This document shows positions 9,583-18,660 of a DNA stretch of 27,324 nt, piece by piece (position 1 is the first letter of the stretch; each line of letters opens with the position of its first letter). The position numbers and the translations under genes were made by a program. The DNA comes from Candidatus Cardinium hertigii (lineage in GTDB: Bacteria > Bacteroidota > Bacteroidia > Cytophagales_A > Amoebophilaceae): contig NZ_RARA01000026.1 of assembly GCF_003788695.1 (NCBI RefSeq), positions 6,257 through 33,580 of the forward strand, in the 5' to 3' direction. The notes under the pieces were generated by a model that was given only the letters and a program-made list of their open reading frames with translations, was not told the DNA's origin and made no database searches.

Positions 9583-12500
9583 TTATTGCGCTGGTCTTTC
9601 TTGTATATCAGGCAGTTGCACATAAAAAGGGGCATGAAATAAGAAGGAAATAATTTCTTGACTTACGGTAGTCATAAAATTTCTAAATAGGTTATAGGCC
9701 TCGAACTTAAAGGTAATAATCGGATCCTGTCTTTCATAAATAGCATTCTGAACGGATTGCTTTAAATCATCCATAACCCGTAAATGACTTTTCCAATGTT
9801 GATCAATTACTTTAAGCACTACCCCACACGTTAAATCTCTTACAAGATCTCTGCCCTTAGCAGCCATAAAGTCAGTAGCATAAGCGGTTGCACTAACGTA
9901 AGTTTTACCATCAAAAAAGGGTACTTCTATGATATCGGTATAGTTACTCCCTGATATAGCAGGTTGTTTAAAATATGCAAATAGCATGGTCTGCAACGCT
10001 GTAAAACGTTCATAATATAGTTTTGTTAGATATGCATACACATCTTCTATGATTTCTTTTTTATTTTTACCTACAAAAAATTCTTGTGTAAATGCATCTG
10101 AAATGCCAAATACCGAAGCAAAAATAGGATTAAGAAAATGCACTTCTAATTTACTATCTTCATGCTCTATAATGCTAGTCACTGTATCATACAGCATATT
10201 CATAATATCAACTTCAAATCCCTTTTTTAGCAAAGCATGGCTGCGCCTTTGATAAACCGCATTTCGATGCGTACCCATTTCACGATCATATTCTAACAAA
10301 CGTTTTCGAATAGCAAAATTATTGCGTTCTACCTTTTTTTGGGCCCTTTCGATAGACTTACTCACCATACTATGTTGAATTACTTCTCCCTCTTCCAAAC
10401 CCATTCTATCCATTACAGAAGCAATTCTATCAGAGCCAAATAGCCGCATTAAACTATCCTCTAGCGAAAGAAAAAACTGAGAGGAACCGGGATCTCCTTG
10501 TCGTCCAGCACGGCCACGCAACTGCCTATCTACACGTCTAGATTCATGACGTTCTGTACCAATAATGGCCAATCCACCCGCTTCTTTTGACGCTTGGGTT
10601 AATTTAATATCCGTACCACGACCAGCCATATTGGTAGCAATGGTAACGGTTCCAGCTATACCAGCTTGGGCCACTATGTCTGCTTCTTTTTGATGATGTT
10701 TTGCATTTAAAATTTGGTGTGGAATTTTACGAAAAGACAGCATTTTACTTACTAATTCAGATATTTCTACTGAAGTAGTACCTACCAAAACAGGTCTTCC
10801 TTGGCCAGATAATTCAACGATTTCTTCGATAAGGGCATTAAATTTTTCTCGTACGGTTTTATAAATTTTATCTTCTTTATCTTCTCGTAAGAGAGGCTTA
10901 TGGGTGGGAATGGGTACTACAGCCAAGCCATAAATATCCCAAAACTCCTCTGCATCAGTCTCTGCTGTGCCCGTCATACCTGCTAACTTATCATACATAT
11001 GGAAGTAACTCTGAAGCGTAATAGAGGCATAGGTTTGAGAGGGTTTTTCAATTTGGACGCCCTCTAACGCCTCAAAAGCTTGATGAAGGCCATCTGAATA
11101 CCTACGGCCATCTAAAACCCTGCCCGTTTGTTCATCTACAATTTTAACTTTATGGTTTGCTACAATATAGGCTACATCTTTTTCAAATAAAGCATACGCT
11201 TTTAAGAGCTGATGCAAAGCATGAATACGTTGGGCTTTTACTTTATAAGTTTGTTGAAAATAAGAACGTTTAGAAAGGCTTTCCTCAGGGGTTAAGGTAG
11301 TATCATTTTCAATAGCCGTAATGTGGGCCGCTACGTCTGGTAATACAAAAAAAGAAGGATCTTGTTCTTGTTCCGTTAAATATTTAAGGCCTTTTTCGGT
11401 GATCTCAACATTATTATGCCTTTCATCAATGGCAAAGAACAGGGGGGCATCTGCTTGAGGCATCATCTTCGAATTCTCCTGTATATAATAAGATTCTACA
11501 TTATCTAGCATCTGACGCATGCCTTTTTCGCTAAGAAATTTAATCAAAGGCTTATATTTAGGTAACCCTCTATAGGCACGAAAAAGCGCCAATCCACCCT
11601 CTTCCATATTGCCCTCTTGAATTTTTTTCTTAGCTTCTTGTAAGAAATCAATAACTAAATTTTTTTGGAATTTATAAAGTTGTGCAATTTTAGGAGCCAG
11701 CTCTTTATAGATATGCTCGTCACTCTCTTCTACAGGACCTGAAATAATAAGTGGCGTCCTAGCATCATCAATAAGTACAGAGTCTACTTCATCCACAATA
11801 GCAAAATAATGGGCGCGTTGTACCAACTCACTGGCATCGGTAGCCATATTATCCCTTAGGTAATCAAAACCAAATTCATTATTGGTTCCAAATATAATAT
11901 CCGCTTGGTAAGCGCGTTGGCGCCCGGGGGAATGGGCAGGAAATTGATCTATACAAGACACGGTTAAACCATGAAATTCAAAAATAGGCGCCATCCATTC
12001 TGAATCTCTTTTAGCTAAATAGTCATTTACGGTCACCACATGCACGCCTTTAGCGCTCAATGCATTTAAAAAAGCGGCTAAGGTAGTAATAAGGGTTTTA
12101 CCTTCACCAGTAGCCATTTCAGCTATTTTGCCTTGGTGTAAGGTAATGCCTCCGATCAATTGTACATCATAGTGCACCATTTCCCAAGCAACCATATGTG
12201 CACTTACTTCCCATTGATTTTTCCAAATAGCCTTATCTTGCTTTATGGTCACGTATGGCTTGGTAGCAGCTATGTCGTGATCATAGGCAGTTGCTGAAAC
12301 GATTAACTTTCTATTATCCCTAAAACGCCGGGCCGTTTCTTTGACGATGGCAAACACACGTACCAATACCTGATCTAAGACCGTAGCCAACGCTTCCTTA
12401 TGCTGCTTTTGCAAAATTTCCAGTCGTTTATATTGATCTGCTCTTTTATGCATAGCTAAAAGATTGGCATCAGCAAGAGGCGCATCTGTTGATATAAGTT

Positions 12501-12705
12501 GCTGTAAACATTCTATTTCGGAAGCAATAGGTTGCAAATATTCCGCTATTTCCTTGCGAATGTTAGCAACTTCTTCACGCAATTGATCGTGAGAGATGGG
12601 CTGTAGCATCTCGTAAATCTGATTGATTTGGGAAACTTGTTTATCAAAACGGCTGTTTTTTTTGAGGGCTGAAGTAAAAATTTTAGCAAAAAGTCGATTT
12701 AACAT
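9583..12705 (-). CDS. secA: Preprotein translocase ATPase SecA
   Basis: Protein of 1040 residues. SecA is the motor that pushes signal-bearing proteins through SecYEG. Visible motifs: Walker A MATGEGKT (197-204), the substrate-crosslinking region, GTNNEFGFDYLRDNMA (273-288), Walker B DEVD (305-308) followed by the SecA signature SVLIDDARTPLIISG, the TGRVLDGRRYSDGLHQA segment, GMTGTA, and the second helicase domain with GTTSVE, TNMAGRGTDI and RQLRGRAGRQGDPG. The order and spacing are standard, with the insert before the GRVLDGRR segment that is usual for Bacteroidota. The C-terminus ends in PFYVQLPDIQERPAQ: the Cys-rich zinc-binding SecB/lipid-contact motif (CxCxSG) found in many SecAs is absent. 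Upstream, tRNA-Phe is in the same orientation. No SD is seen before the ATG. Confidence 0.98.
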   Translation of the reverse strand: MLNRLFAKIFTSALKKNSRFDKQVSQINQIYEMLQPISHDQLREEVANIRKEIAEYLQPIASEIECLQQLISTDAPLADANLLAMHKRADQYKRLEILQKQHKEALATVLDQVLVRVFAIVKETARRFRDNRKLIVSATAYDHDIAATKPYVTIKQDKAIWKNQWEVSAHMVAWEMVHYDVQLIGGITLHQGKIAEMATGEGKTLITTLAAFLNALSAKGVHVVTVNDYLAKRDSEWMAPIFEFHGLTVSCIDQFPAHSPGRQRAYQADIIFGTNNEFGFDYLRDNMATDASELVQRAHYFAIVDEVDSVLIDDARTPLIISGPVEESDEHIYKELAPKIAQLYKFQKNLVIDFLQEAKKKIQEGNMEEGGLALFRAYRGLPKYKPLIKFLSEKGMRQMLDNVESYYIQENSKMMPQADAPLFFAIDERHNNVEITEKGLKYLTEQEQDPSFFVLPDVAAHITAIENDTTLTPEESLSKRSYFQQTYKVKAQRIHALHQLLKAYALFEKDVAYIVANHKVKIVDEQTGRVLDGRRYSDGLHQAFEALEGVQIEKPSQTYASITLQSYFHMYDKLAGMTGTAETDAEEFWDIYGLAVVPIPTHKPLLREDKEDKIYKTVREKFNALIEEIVELSGQGRPVLVGTTSVEISELVSKMLSFRKIPHQILNAKHHQKEADIVAQAGIAGTVTIATNMAGRGTDIKLTQASKEAGGLAIIGTERHESRRVDRQLRGRAGRQGDPGSSQFFLSLEDSLMRLFGSDRIASVMDRMGLEEGEVIQHSMVSKSIERAQKKVERNNFAIRKRLLEYDREMGTHRNAVYQRRSHALLKKGFEVDIMNMLYDTVTSIIEHEDSKLEVHFLNPIFASVFGISDAFTQEFFVGKNKKEIIEDVYAYLTKLYYERFTALQTMLFAYFKQPAISGSNYTDIIEVPFFDGKTYVSATAYATDFMAAKGRDLVRDLTCGVVLKVIDQHWKSHLRVMDDLKQSVQNAIYERQDPIITFKFEAYNLFRNFMTTVSQEIISFLFHAPFYVQLPDIQERPAQ

Positions 12706-12775
12706 CTTTATTATGGGGTGAATCAGGCTAAAAAAATAAACAGTATAGAATTTGATGGTTCTCTAGAAATAAAAT

Positions 12776-12799
12776 AGCTCATGTTAAAACCATTGAGCT
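12776..12799 (-). terminator. Possible terminator downstream of tRNA-Phe
   Basis: On the minus strand AGCTCAATG and CATGAGCT form a stem of about 8 bp with one bulge and a 7-nt loop, followed by ATTTTATTTC. It lies about 95 nt after the tRNA and about 70 nt before secA. It could end the tRNA transcript or simply be a leader hairpin. Confidence 0.4.
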
Positions 12800-12895
12800 T
12801 ATTATACCAAGCTTAAAAGCATATAATGCTACACAATAGCTGTAGACGAGATAACAGTGAACCATTATGTATTACGTGAACCATGAGATATGACG

Positions 12896-12968
12896 TGGTG
12901 ATGGGAGGATTTGAACCTCCGACACACGGATTTTCAGTCCGATGCTCTACCGACTGAGCTACATCACC
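12896..12968 (-). tRNA. tRNA-Phe (GAA)
   Basis: A 73-nt cloverleaf: acceptor stem GGTGATG/CATCACC, D arm GCTC-AGTCGGTA-GAGC, anticodon loop CTGAAAA with anticodon GAA, variable GTGTC, T arm GGAGG-TTCAAAT-CCTCC, discriminator A. The 3' CCA is not encoded, so the CCA-adding enzyme is needed. The outermost anticodon-stem pair (27-43) is a U-U mismatch; the other four pairs are normal. An approximate TTTG (20 bp) TAACTTG lies just upstream but is a poor promoter match. Confidence 0.98.
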
Positions 12969-13030
12969 AGCATTTAACTTACAAGGCCACAAGTTAAGTA
13001 TTTTATAAAGCTTACACAAATCGAACAAAC

Positions 13031-13171
13031 GTATCCGTTACTTGCATGGCAGCCGTATTTTATAGATTATTGATGATTTTATCCATTTTTTTTAAAAAAC
13101 TACTTCTTTTAAAGCTACTTTTTTTGCTTGATCAAAAAGAGTAGCCAAAAAAAATCAAGCGCTGGTGAACG
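13031..13171. repeat. Dispersed repeat element, most complete copy
   Basis: The element begins GTATCCGTTACTTGCATGG and ends GCGCTGGTGAACG, so its ends are roughly inverted (CGTTCAC... and ...GTGAACG). Partial copies are at 18479-18559 and 19876-19980; the right part (GTAGCC, A-run, TCAAnCGCTGGTnAAC) recurs at 24012-24040. Shared internal blocks are AGCCnTATTTTATAGATTA, TTTTATCCATTTTTTTT and AACTACTTCTTTTAAAGCTAC. There is no coding potential; it resembles a degenerate MITE or REP-like family. Confidence 0.7.
13114..13145. terminator. Hairpin within dispersed repeat; possible ftsZ terminator
   Basis: GCTACTTTTTTTG and CAAAAAGAGTAGC pair over 13 bp, with one G-U, around a 6-nt loop containing TTGATC. 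Read on the minus strand it lies about 150 nt after ftsZ. No long T-run follows directly, so a terminator role is a guess; the hairpin itself is clear. Confidence 0.45.
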
Positions 13172-13293
13172 CTGAATATCAAATCTAGCCATAACATAAG
13201 GATATTTTACAATAAATTAAAAAATAAGCTATATTTTATGTAAAGTTTGCACAGATGTAACATTAGAACCAATCCATCTCAATTCCCATATGA

Positions 13294-14781
13294 TTATGAA
13301 GGGTCCTTCTGCAAAGAAGGGTCATCTACTTTATCATCATCATCTAACCGATAGCATACCCATTTTTGTGAGTCATCTGTATCTGCCGTTATCACGTCAA
13401 GTTGGACCTTTTTTCTTAGATAAGCAGGTACTTCTAATTGTTCTTTTAAGGAACGATCGTCCCAGCTCCGTCCTGCATTACTGCTTTTATTGTTCCTAAC
13501 TATAACCTTGCTATATCCCCAGCTTTTTTGCGGCTCTACTTCCTGAGGCACACTAAAAGGTAAGGGCAGTTGTACGGCACATTCTTCTGTTTCACTACAT
13601 TCTTTTCCTCTTTTTTTTATAAAAGATAGCCGTCGGTTTTTCGTTTCATCTTCCATAACCATTGTTTTTTCCATTGACCTTTGCAAGATTTCTTCTCCCT
13701 GCTCTTGATGATCAAACGTTTCGGTATAAACCTTAATAGCATCCTGTTTTTTATAGTCAAGCATATCTGTATGCTCCAAATGCTCCTCACCTGGCTCTCT
13801 ATTAAAACCAGTTGCAATAACCGTAACCTTAATCTTTTCTTCCATTTCTGGATCAGAACCATGGCCAAAAATCATTTCAGCATCCTCCCCTGTTTGTTCT
13901 TGGATATAATTGGTAATAATTGTTAATTCATCCATTTGCAGCTCTGCTGCTTGGCCAGAAACAATGGATAAAAGTATCTTTTTTGCTCCACGGATGTCGG
14001 TATAATCCAATAAAGGGGACGCAAGTGCTATAGCAGCAGCCTGCATAGCCCTCCCTTCTCCTTCTGCTTCACCGGAACCCATAACAGCTGCGCCAGCATT
14101 TTTCATTACGGTCTTTACATCTTCAAAATCCACATTTACATAACCAGGTACAGTAATAATTTCTGCAATACTTTTAGCAGCAGTGGTTAACACATTGTCT
14201 GCTTCTAAAAAAGCTTTGCTAATGGATAGCCCTCCTAATGTTGTTTGCATTTTATCATTTAGGATAATAAGCACCGTATCGCAATTTTTCCGTAATTCAG
14301 TAATCCCTTCTTGTGCCTGTAAATGCTTTTTTTTTCCTTCAAATGAAAAAGGAAGCGTTACAATACCGACCGTAAGGATACCCTGCTTGCGGGCGATATT
14401 GGCAATTACAGGAGCAGCGCCTGTACCGGTTCCACCGCCCATTCCCGCGGTGATAAAAAGCATTTTTGTATCATCATCTAATAGTTCTCGAATGCTTTCT
14501 TTGCTTTCTAATGCTGCATTACGCCCTACTTCTGGATTGGCTCCCGCACCTAATCCACTGGTAAGCGCTGCTCCAATTTGGAGTTTGTTTTGTATGGGAC
14601 TACTCTGTAAGGCTTGGACGTCTGTATTACAAACTATAAAAGAGACATCTTTAATGCCACGTTTATACATATTGTTCACAGCATTACTACCCCCACCACC
14701 TACACCCATCACTTTGATAATAGACTTATGGTGAGATGGTAAATCGAATGTATATGTAATATTTTTCATAAAGTTACACAA
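13294..14781 (-). CDS. ftsZ: Cell division protein FtsZ
   Basis: Protein of 495 residues, a tubulin-like GTPase that forms the division ring. Seen: KVMGVGGGGSNAVNNM (23-38), NTDVQAL, the tubulin signature GGGTGTG (115-121), the T7 catalytic loop NVDFED (216-221) whose two Asp drive GTP hydrolysis, and GSGEAEGEGRA. After about 330 comes a long variable linker, then a conserved C-terminal peptide, EVPAYLRKK, followed by about 45 more residues; a tail after this peptide is, as I recall, normal for Bacteroidota. In other bacteria the peptide binds FtsA. The start may be this ATG or the one four codons later (MKNITYTF). ftsA lies 100 bp upstream in the same orientation, a probable operon. No other dcw genes (ftsQ, mur) are alongside. 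Confidence 0.98.
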   Translation of the reverse strand: MCNFMKNITYTFDLPSHHKSIIKVMGVGGGGSNAVNNMYKRGIKDVSFIVCNTDVQALQSSPIQNKLQIGAALTSGLGAGANPEVGRNAALESKESIRELLDDDTKMLFITAGMGGGTGTGAAPVIANIARKQGILTVGIVTLPFSFEGKKKHLQAQEGITELRKNCDTVLIILNDKMQTTLGGLSISKAFLEADNVLTTAAKSIAEIITVPGYVNVDFEDVKTVMKNAGAAVMGSGEAEGEGRAMQAAAIALASPLLDYTDIRGAKKILLSIVSGQAAELQMDELTIITNYIQEQTGEDAEMIFGHGSDPEMEEKIKVTVIATGFNREPGEEHLEHTDMLDYKKQDAIKVYTETFDHQEQGEEILQRSMEKTMVMEDETKNRRLSFIKKRGKECSETEECAVQLPLPFSVPQEVEPQKSWGYSKVIVRNNKSSNAGRSWDDRSLKEQLEVPAYLRKKVQLDVITADTDDSQKWVCYRLDDDDKVDDPSLQKDPS

Positions 14782-14881
14782 AGGGCTGCAAATTATACAA
14801 AGGTTGCTTCTTTACAGGAAAACAAAACATATGAAAGCATTATGTTATGCATGGTACCATTTTAGTTCCTGACTATCATCC

Positions 14882-16186
14882 CTAACGATCATCATAGTCA
14901 TCTACTAAAAAAGCTTTTGTTTTTGTAATCATGCGTGTAAAAGAAAAACTACTTTTGGTTGCCTTTTTACTATTTTTTTTCGAAAAATCTAAATGAACGG
15001 ATTTGGTAGCTTTATAGTAAGCCTCTCTATAATCTAGCGTTTTAAATCCAGCCAAGGCTAACCCAATGGCAGTAGCATAGATCGGATCGCGGAGTTCTTT
15101 TCTACCGCCTTCCTCTAAATATTCATCTGGAAATCCCAAACGTGTATCTAATCCAGTAATTTGCTGCAGCATCGATTGTATGCCTGGCAGGTTAGCGCTT
15201 CCACCTGTTATTACAATACCTGCCACTAATTTTTCGTAGAAACCAGAACGTAAAATTTCCTCATAAATAAATTCCACTATTTCTTCTACCCGTGCCTTTA
15301 CAATCTTAGCCAGATTAGTGGTAAATACTTCTTTAGGGGGACGATTGCGCAATCCTGGAATGGTTACTGCCGCCTGAGTAGTAAAAGCCTTAGATTCCAC
15401 GCTGCCAAATTTTACTTTTAGTAATTCTGCTTGACGCTCCATAATCATACAATTTTGCTGTATGTCTGAAGTAATACTATGCCCTCCCAGGGGGATGGTA
15501 GCCGTATACCGAATAATAGAATCAAAAAATACCATTAAGTTAATAATACTGGCTCCAAAATCTACCAAACAAACACCGGCCTCTTTTTCTTCATCACTCA
15601 GTATAGCTAAACCAGCTGCTAAAATAGAAGACATAACAATTTCCGCCTCCACACCAGCTTTTTTAATACATTTGTGTATGTTTTGAATAGCGTGCGTTTT
15701 AGCGGTAATAATATGAAAATTAGCCTCCAATTTCACCCCTGACATACCTACTGGATCTTGGGTTACAATTTCATAGTCTATGGTATACTCCTGCGGCATG
15801 GTATGAATGATCTCTGTACCTAGCGGCGTTACAATACGATACATATCATGGGTAAGCTTTTGGATATCCTCTACCGTAATTTCTTGTTCTATAGAATCCC
15901 TAGTAATGCTACCATGATGGCACGCACCCACCACATGTTTTCCCGCAATATTTACATTTATAATATTGATATTTATACCTGAGTCTTCTTCAGCCGCTTG
16001 CAATGCTTGTTTGATAGCAACAGCAGCCTTGTCTATATTGACAATCATACCGCGTACAATCCCATCTGCAGCGACTTTGCCCATACCTAAAACCTCAAGC
16101 TTCTGGTCATGGTATGGGCTTTGTGTTCCTATAACTACACAAATTTTACTGGTACCTATGTCAAGGCTAGCGATAATGTTTGACAT
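14882..16186 (-). CDS. ftsA: Cell division protein FtsA
   Basis: Actin-like ATPase that tethers FtsZ to the membrane. The frame is open from an ATG at 16249 (455 residues), but homology begins at the Met at 16186: MSNIIASLDIGTSKICVVIG is the phosphate-1 motif that starts FtsA proteins, so 434 residues is preferred. Further motifs: VNIAGKHV (SHS2/1C domain region), VCLVDFGASIINLMVF (phosphate 2), GIVITGGSANLPGI (adenosine motif), and IYATAIGLALAG. The C-terminal tail, SFTRMITKTKAFLVDD, is a short amphipathic segment suitable for membrane binding. It precedes ftsZ on the same strand. Confidence 0.97.
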   Translation of the reverse strand: MSNIIASLDIGTSKICVVIGTQSPYHDQKLEVLGMGKVAADGIVRGMIVNIDKAAVAIKQALQAAEEDSGININIINVNIAGKHVVGACHHGSITRDSIEQEITVEDIQKLTHDMYRIVTPLGTEIIHTMPQEYTIDYEIVTQDPVGMSGVKLEANFHIITAKTHAIQNIHKCIKKAGVEAEIVMSSILAAGLAILSDEEKEAGVCLVDFGASIINLMVFFDSIIRYTATIPLGGHSITSDIQQNCMIMERQAELLKVKFGSVESKAFTTQAAVTIPGLRNRPPKEVFTTNLAKIVKARVEEIVEFIYEEILRSGFYEKLVAGIVITGGSANLPGIQSMLQQITGLDTRLGFPDEYLEEGGRKELRDPIYATAIGLALAGFKTLDYREAYYKATKSVHLDFSKKNSKKATKSSFSFTRMITKTKAFLVDDYDDR

Positions 16187-16249
16187 GCCTACATGATATA
16201 TGGTGACATCTCTTCTGCTTACAAGAGAAGGGCCTATAGGCCATACCAA

Positions 16250-16662
16250 GCGCTACACTTGGAACCAACCCCATTAGACCGATATAATAAAATCGTTCGT
16301 TCTTTTTTAAATTAAAACTAAAACAATTTATTAAAATTTACCCAAAATATACCAGCATGATGCATTTTCGTTTACCACGCTTGTATACCTGGAACAATTT
16401 AATTAGGAATATATATAATGTTACCAGCCAAGCATTGATACCAGCCCAGCATTGCGGTTTTGTCTTTTGACATAATTCCTAGTATTTTCGTTAGGAGGGC
16501 AATGGAACAGTTTGTATTTTAATAGCTACGCGTAAAAAAGATAGGCCAGTTATGTACGAGAAGGCCATTTCATGATAAAAAGCTAAAAAACAGCAGCGGA
16601 CGGGACTGGCTTTTGATGATCTACAACTTGATAAATGACTGTAATACAATAAAAATTCAATT
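16250..16662. other. Intergenic between divergent ftsA and pepF
   Basis: About 410 bp that must hold the promoters of ftsAZ and pepF, but I find no TAnnTTTG match on either strand. It contains a 17-bp near-perfect tandem repeat (16422-16455). It also holds an unusually good SD (TTAGGAGGG at 16491-16499) before a five-codon frame at 16502. Confidence 0.5.
16422..16455. repeat. 17-bp tandem repeat, two units
   Basis: TACCAGCCAAGCATTGA is followed directly by TACCAGCCCAGCATTGC (two differences). It sits in the divergent promoter region of ftsA and pepF; adjacent similar sites could be an operator, but this is not shown. Confidence 0.6.
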
Positions 16663-18405
16663 ATGCAAAAATATACCCGTACTTTTTTACCGCTAGATTT
16701 TTCTATAACGGATTGGGCTTCTATTCAGCCTTTTTATGATAATCTATTAGCTAGAAACATACTTTCTTTGGATGACCTAAAACAGTTGTTAGTTGACTGG
16801 AGTGAGCTGGAAGGGGCATTAGAAGAGGATGCAGGATGGCGTTATATTCATACTACATGCCATACAACTGATATAACCGCAAGAGAACGTTATACATACT
16901 ACATTACAGCCATAGTGCCTCATTTGACGCCTGTTACAGATCAGTTGCATCAAAAAGTAATAGCAGCCAAAGATACCAAAAATTTACGCAAGGATGTTTC
17001 ATTTGATATCTTTTTTAGAAAAATTGAAAATAATTTACGTTGTTATAGAGAAGAAAACATACCTATTCAAACAGATATTCAGCTCAATCAACAAAAATTT
17101 GGTATTATTTCAGCTGCTATGGTAGTAGAAGTAGGCGGCAAAGAATGCACCTTACCACAAGCTATGGCGCATTTAGAATCTACCGATAGACCATTTCGAA
17201 AGGAGGTATATTATACCATACAACAACGTAGATTGCAAGATAAAGATAGGCTCAATACCCTCTATTCAACCTTAATTCAGCAACGTCACCAGTTAGCTCT
17301 AAATGCTGGCTTCGAGAATTTTAGAGATTATGCTTTTGTAGCCATGCATCGGTTCGATTATACGCCACAAGATTGTTTCACCTTTCATGCAGCTATCAAG
17401 GAAGAAATAGTTCCCCTACTAAATGAGCTAGCAGTGGAACGCAAACAAAAACTTGGCGTAAATCAGCTCCAACCCTTTGACCATGCGGTGGATATAGCGA
17501 GCCGGAAACCATTACAGCCTTTTGCGGATGCAAGAGAGCTTATTACTAAAACCATTACGGTTTTTGAACGATTAGACCCCTTTTTAGCCGATTGTTTGCG
17601 TACCATGGACCAGATGGGCCACTTGGACTTAACATCACGCAAAGACAAAGCACCAGGAGGATATAACTATCCTTTAGACGAAACGGGGGTTCCCTTTATT
17701 TTTATGAATGCTGCTTCTACTATGGCTGATGTTCTGACCATGTTTCATGAAGGGGGCCATGCCGTCCATTCGTTTCTAGTACATAAGTTGCCACTAAATG
17801 CTTTTAAACATTGCCCAGCAGAAATTGCGGAATTGGCTTCCATGTCTATGGAGCTGCTTACCATGCCCTATTGGAATGTTTTATTTACCAACCAAGAGGA
17901 TCTTTATCGTGCCCAAAAGGATCATTTGATACATGTTATCAGCTGTTTACCTTGGATGGCTACCATTGATACTTTTCAGCATTGGGTTTATGAAAATCCT
18001 TATCATACGGTAGAAGAAAGAGCTGAAAATTGGAACCGTATTTTTAATGATTTCTCAGACAATATAACTGACTGGACAGGTTATGAAGAGGTAAAAAGCC
18101 ATTTATGGCAAAAACAGCTACATCTTTTTGAAGTACCTTTTTACTACATCGAATATGCCATTGCCCAACTTGGTGCGATTGGCGTATGGAAAAATGCACA
18201 AGAAAAGCCGAAAGAGGCATTGCATAATTATTTCAGTGCATTAAAATTAGGCAACACGGCATCCATGCGCACCATATACCAAACAGCAGGCGTTCGTTTT
18301 GATTTTAGCAGGGCGCACATCCGTTCCCTAGCACAGTTTGTAAAGAAGACTTGGATGGAAATCCCTCCTCTTAGAAATTATTTTCAGTTCGAATTTCGAA
18401 TTTAA
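16663..18405 (+). CDS. pepF: Oligoendopeptidase F (M3B metallopeptidase)
   Basis: Protein of 580 residues with no signal peptide, so cytosolic. The zinc site is FHEGGHAVHSF: His362, Glu363 and His366, with Glu390 in EIAELAS as the likely third ligand, 24 residues on as in the M3 family. The all-helical N-terminal half (LNTLYSTLIQQRHQLALNAGF...DYAFVAMHRFDYTP) and the C-terminal PFYYIEYAIAQLGAIGVW segment are typical of PepF. These enzymes trim imported or endogenous oligopeptides to amino acids, useful in a symbiont that feeds on host peptides. The ATG follows an AT-rich stretch without an SD. It is monocistronic and divergent from ftsA. Confidence 0.93.
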   Translation: MQKYTRTFLPLDFSITDWASIQPFYDNLLARNILSLDDLKQLLVDWSELEGALEEDAGWRYIHTTCHTTDITARERYTYYITAIVPHLTPVTDQLHQKVIAAKDTKNLRKDVSFDIFFRKIENNLRCYREENIPIQTDIQLNQQKFGIISAAMVVEVGGKECTLPQAMAHLESTDRPFRKEVYYTIQQRRLQDKDRLNTLYSTLIQQRHQLALNAGFENFRDYAFVAMHRFDYTPQDCFTFHAAIKEEIVPLLNELAVERKQKLGVNQLQPFDHAVDIASRKPLQPFADARELITKTITVFERLDPFLADCLRTMDQMGHLDLTSRKDKAPGGYNYPLDETGVPFIFMNAASTMADVLTMFHEGGHAVHSFLVHKLPLNAFKHCPAEIAELASMSMELLTMPYWNVLFTNQEDLYRAQKDHLIHVISCLPWMATIDTFQHWVYENPYHTVEERAENWNRIFNDFSDNITDWTGYEEVKSHLWQKQLHLFEVPFYYIEYAIAQLGAIGVWKNAQEKPKEALHNYFSALKLGNTASMRTIYQTAGVRFDFSRAHIRSLAQFVKKTWMEIPPLRNYFQFEFRI

Positions 18406-18660
18406 TATTTTTTATTTCTCTGCTTCTGGTAAAACGCATATAGCAAATAGTACAGAAAGGATTTATAAAAGCACAAGCGTATTTGTTCACTTGCATGGTA
18501 GCCATATTTTATATAGATTACTGATGGTTTTATCCATTTTTTTTAAAACTACTTCTTAAGGGGCAAAAAGCACTAAAAGGGAAAAAAAGCACTAATTAGG
18601 GTAAAATGTAATTAGGGCCATGTCATTAATACTATTTATTATAAATAACAATATATTATT
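18406..18660. other. Intergenic with partial dispersed repeat
   Basis: A spacer of about 255 bp. A partial copy of the dispersed repeat occupies 18479-18559. Just after it, AAAAAGCACTAA occurs twice (near 18563 and 18583). No gene is seen. Confidence 0.5.
18479..18559. repeat. Dispersed repeat, partial copy
   Basis: GTATTTGTTCACTTGCATGG, then AGCCATATTTTATATAGATTA, TTTTATCCATTTTTTTT and AAAACTACTTCTT, where the match to 13031-13171 stops. It lacks the hairpin half and has no insertion at TTCACTTGC, so it serves as an empty-site comparison for the MITE at 19784. Confidence 0.7.

Larger units (their letters stand above)
12969..13293. other. Intergenic between ftsZ and tRNA-Phe, filled by a dispersed repeat
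   Basis: About 325 bp. Nearly half is a repeat element (13031-13171); the rest is AT-rich spacer without an ORF. The hairpin inside the repeat may serve as the ftsZ terminator. Confidence 0.6.

Noticed and set aside
12813..13028. 71-codon frame on the minus strand
   Set aside because: It spans tRNA-Phe; part of its protein is simply the translated tRNA.
14183..14734. 183-codon plus-strand frame opposite ftsZ
   Set aside because: Antisense to the most conserved part of FtsZ, with no start context or recognisable motif.
16502..16519. Five-codon frame after a strong SD as a gene
   Set aside because: Too short to support as a gene from sequence alone; kept only as a possible regulatory leader in the findings.
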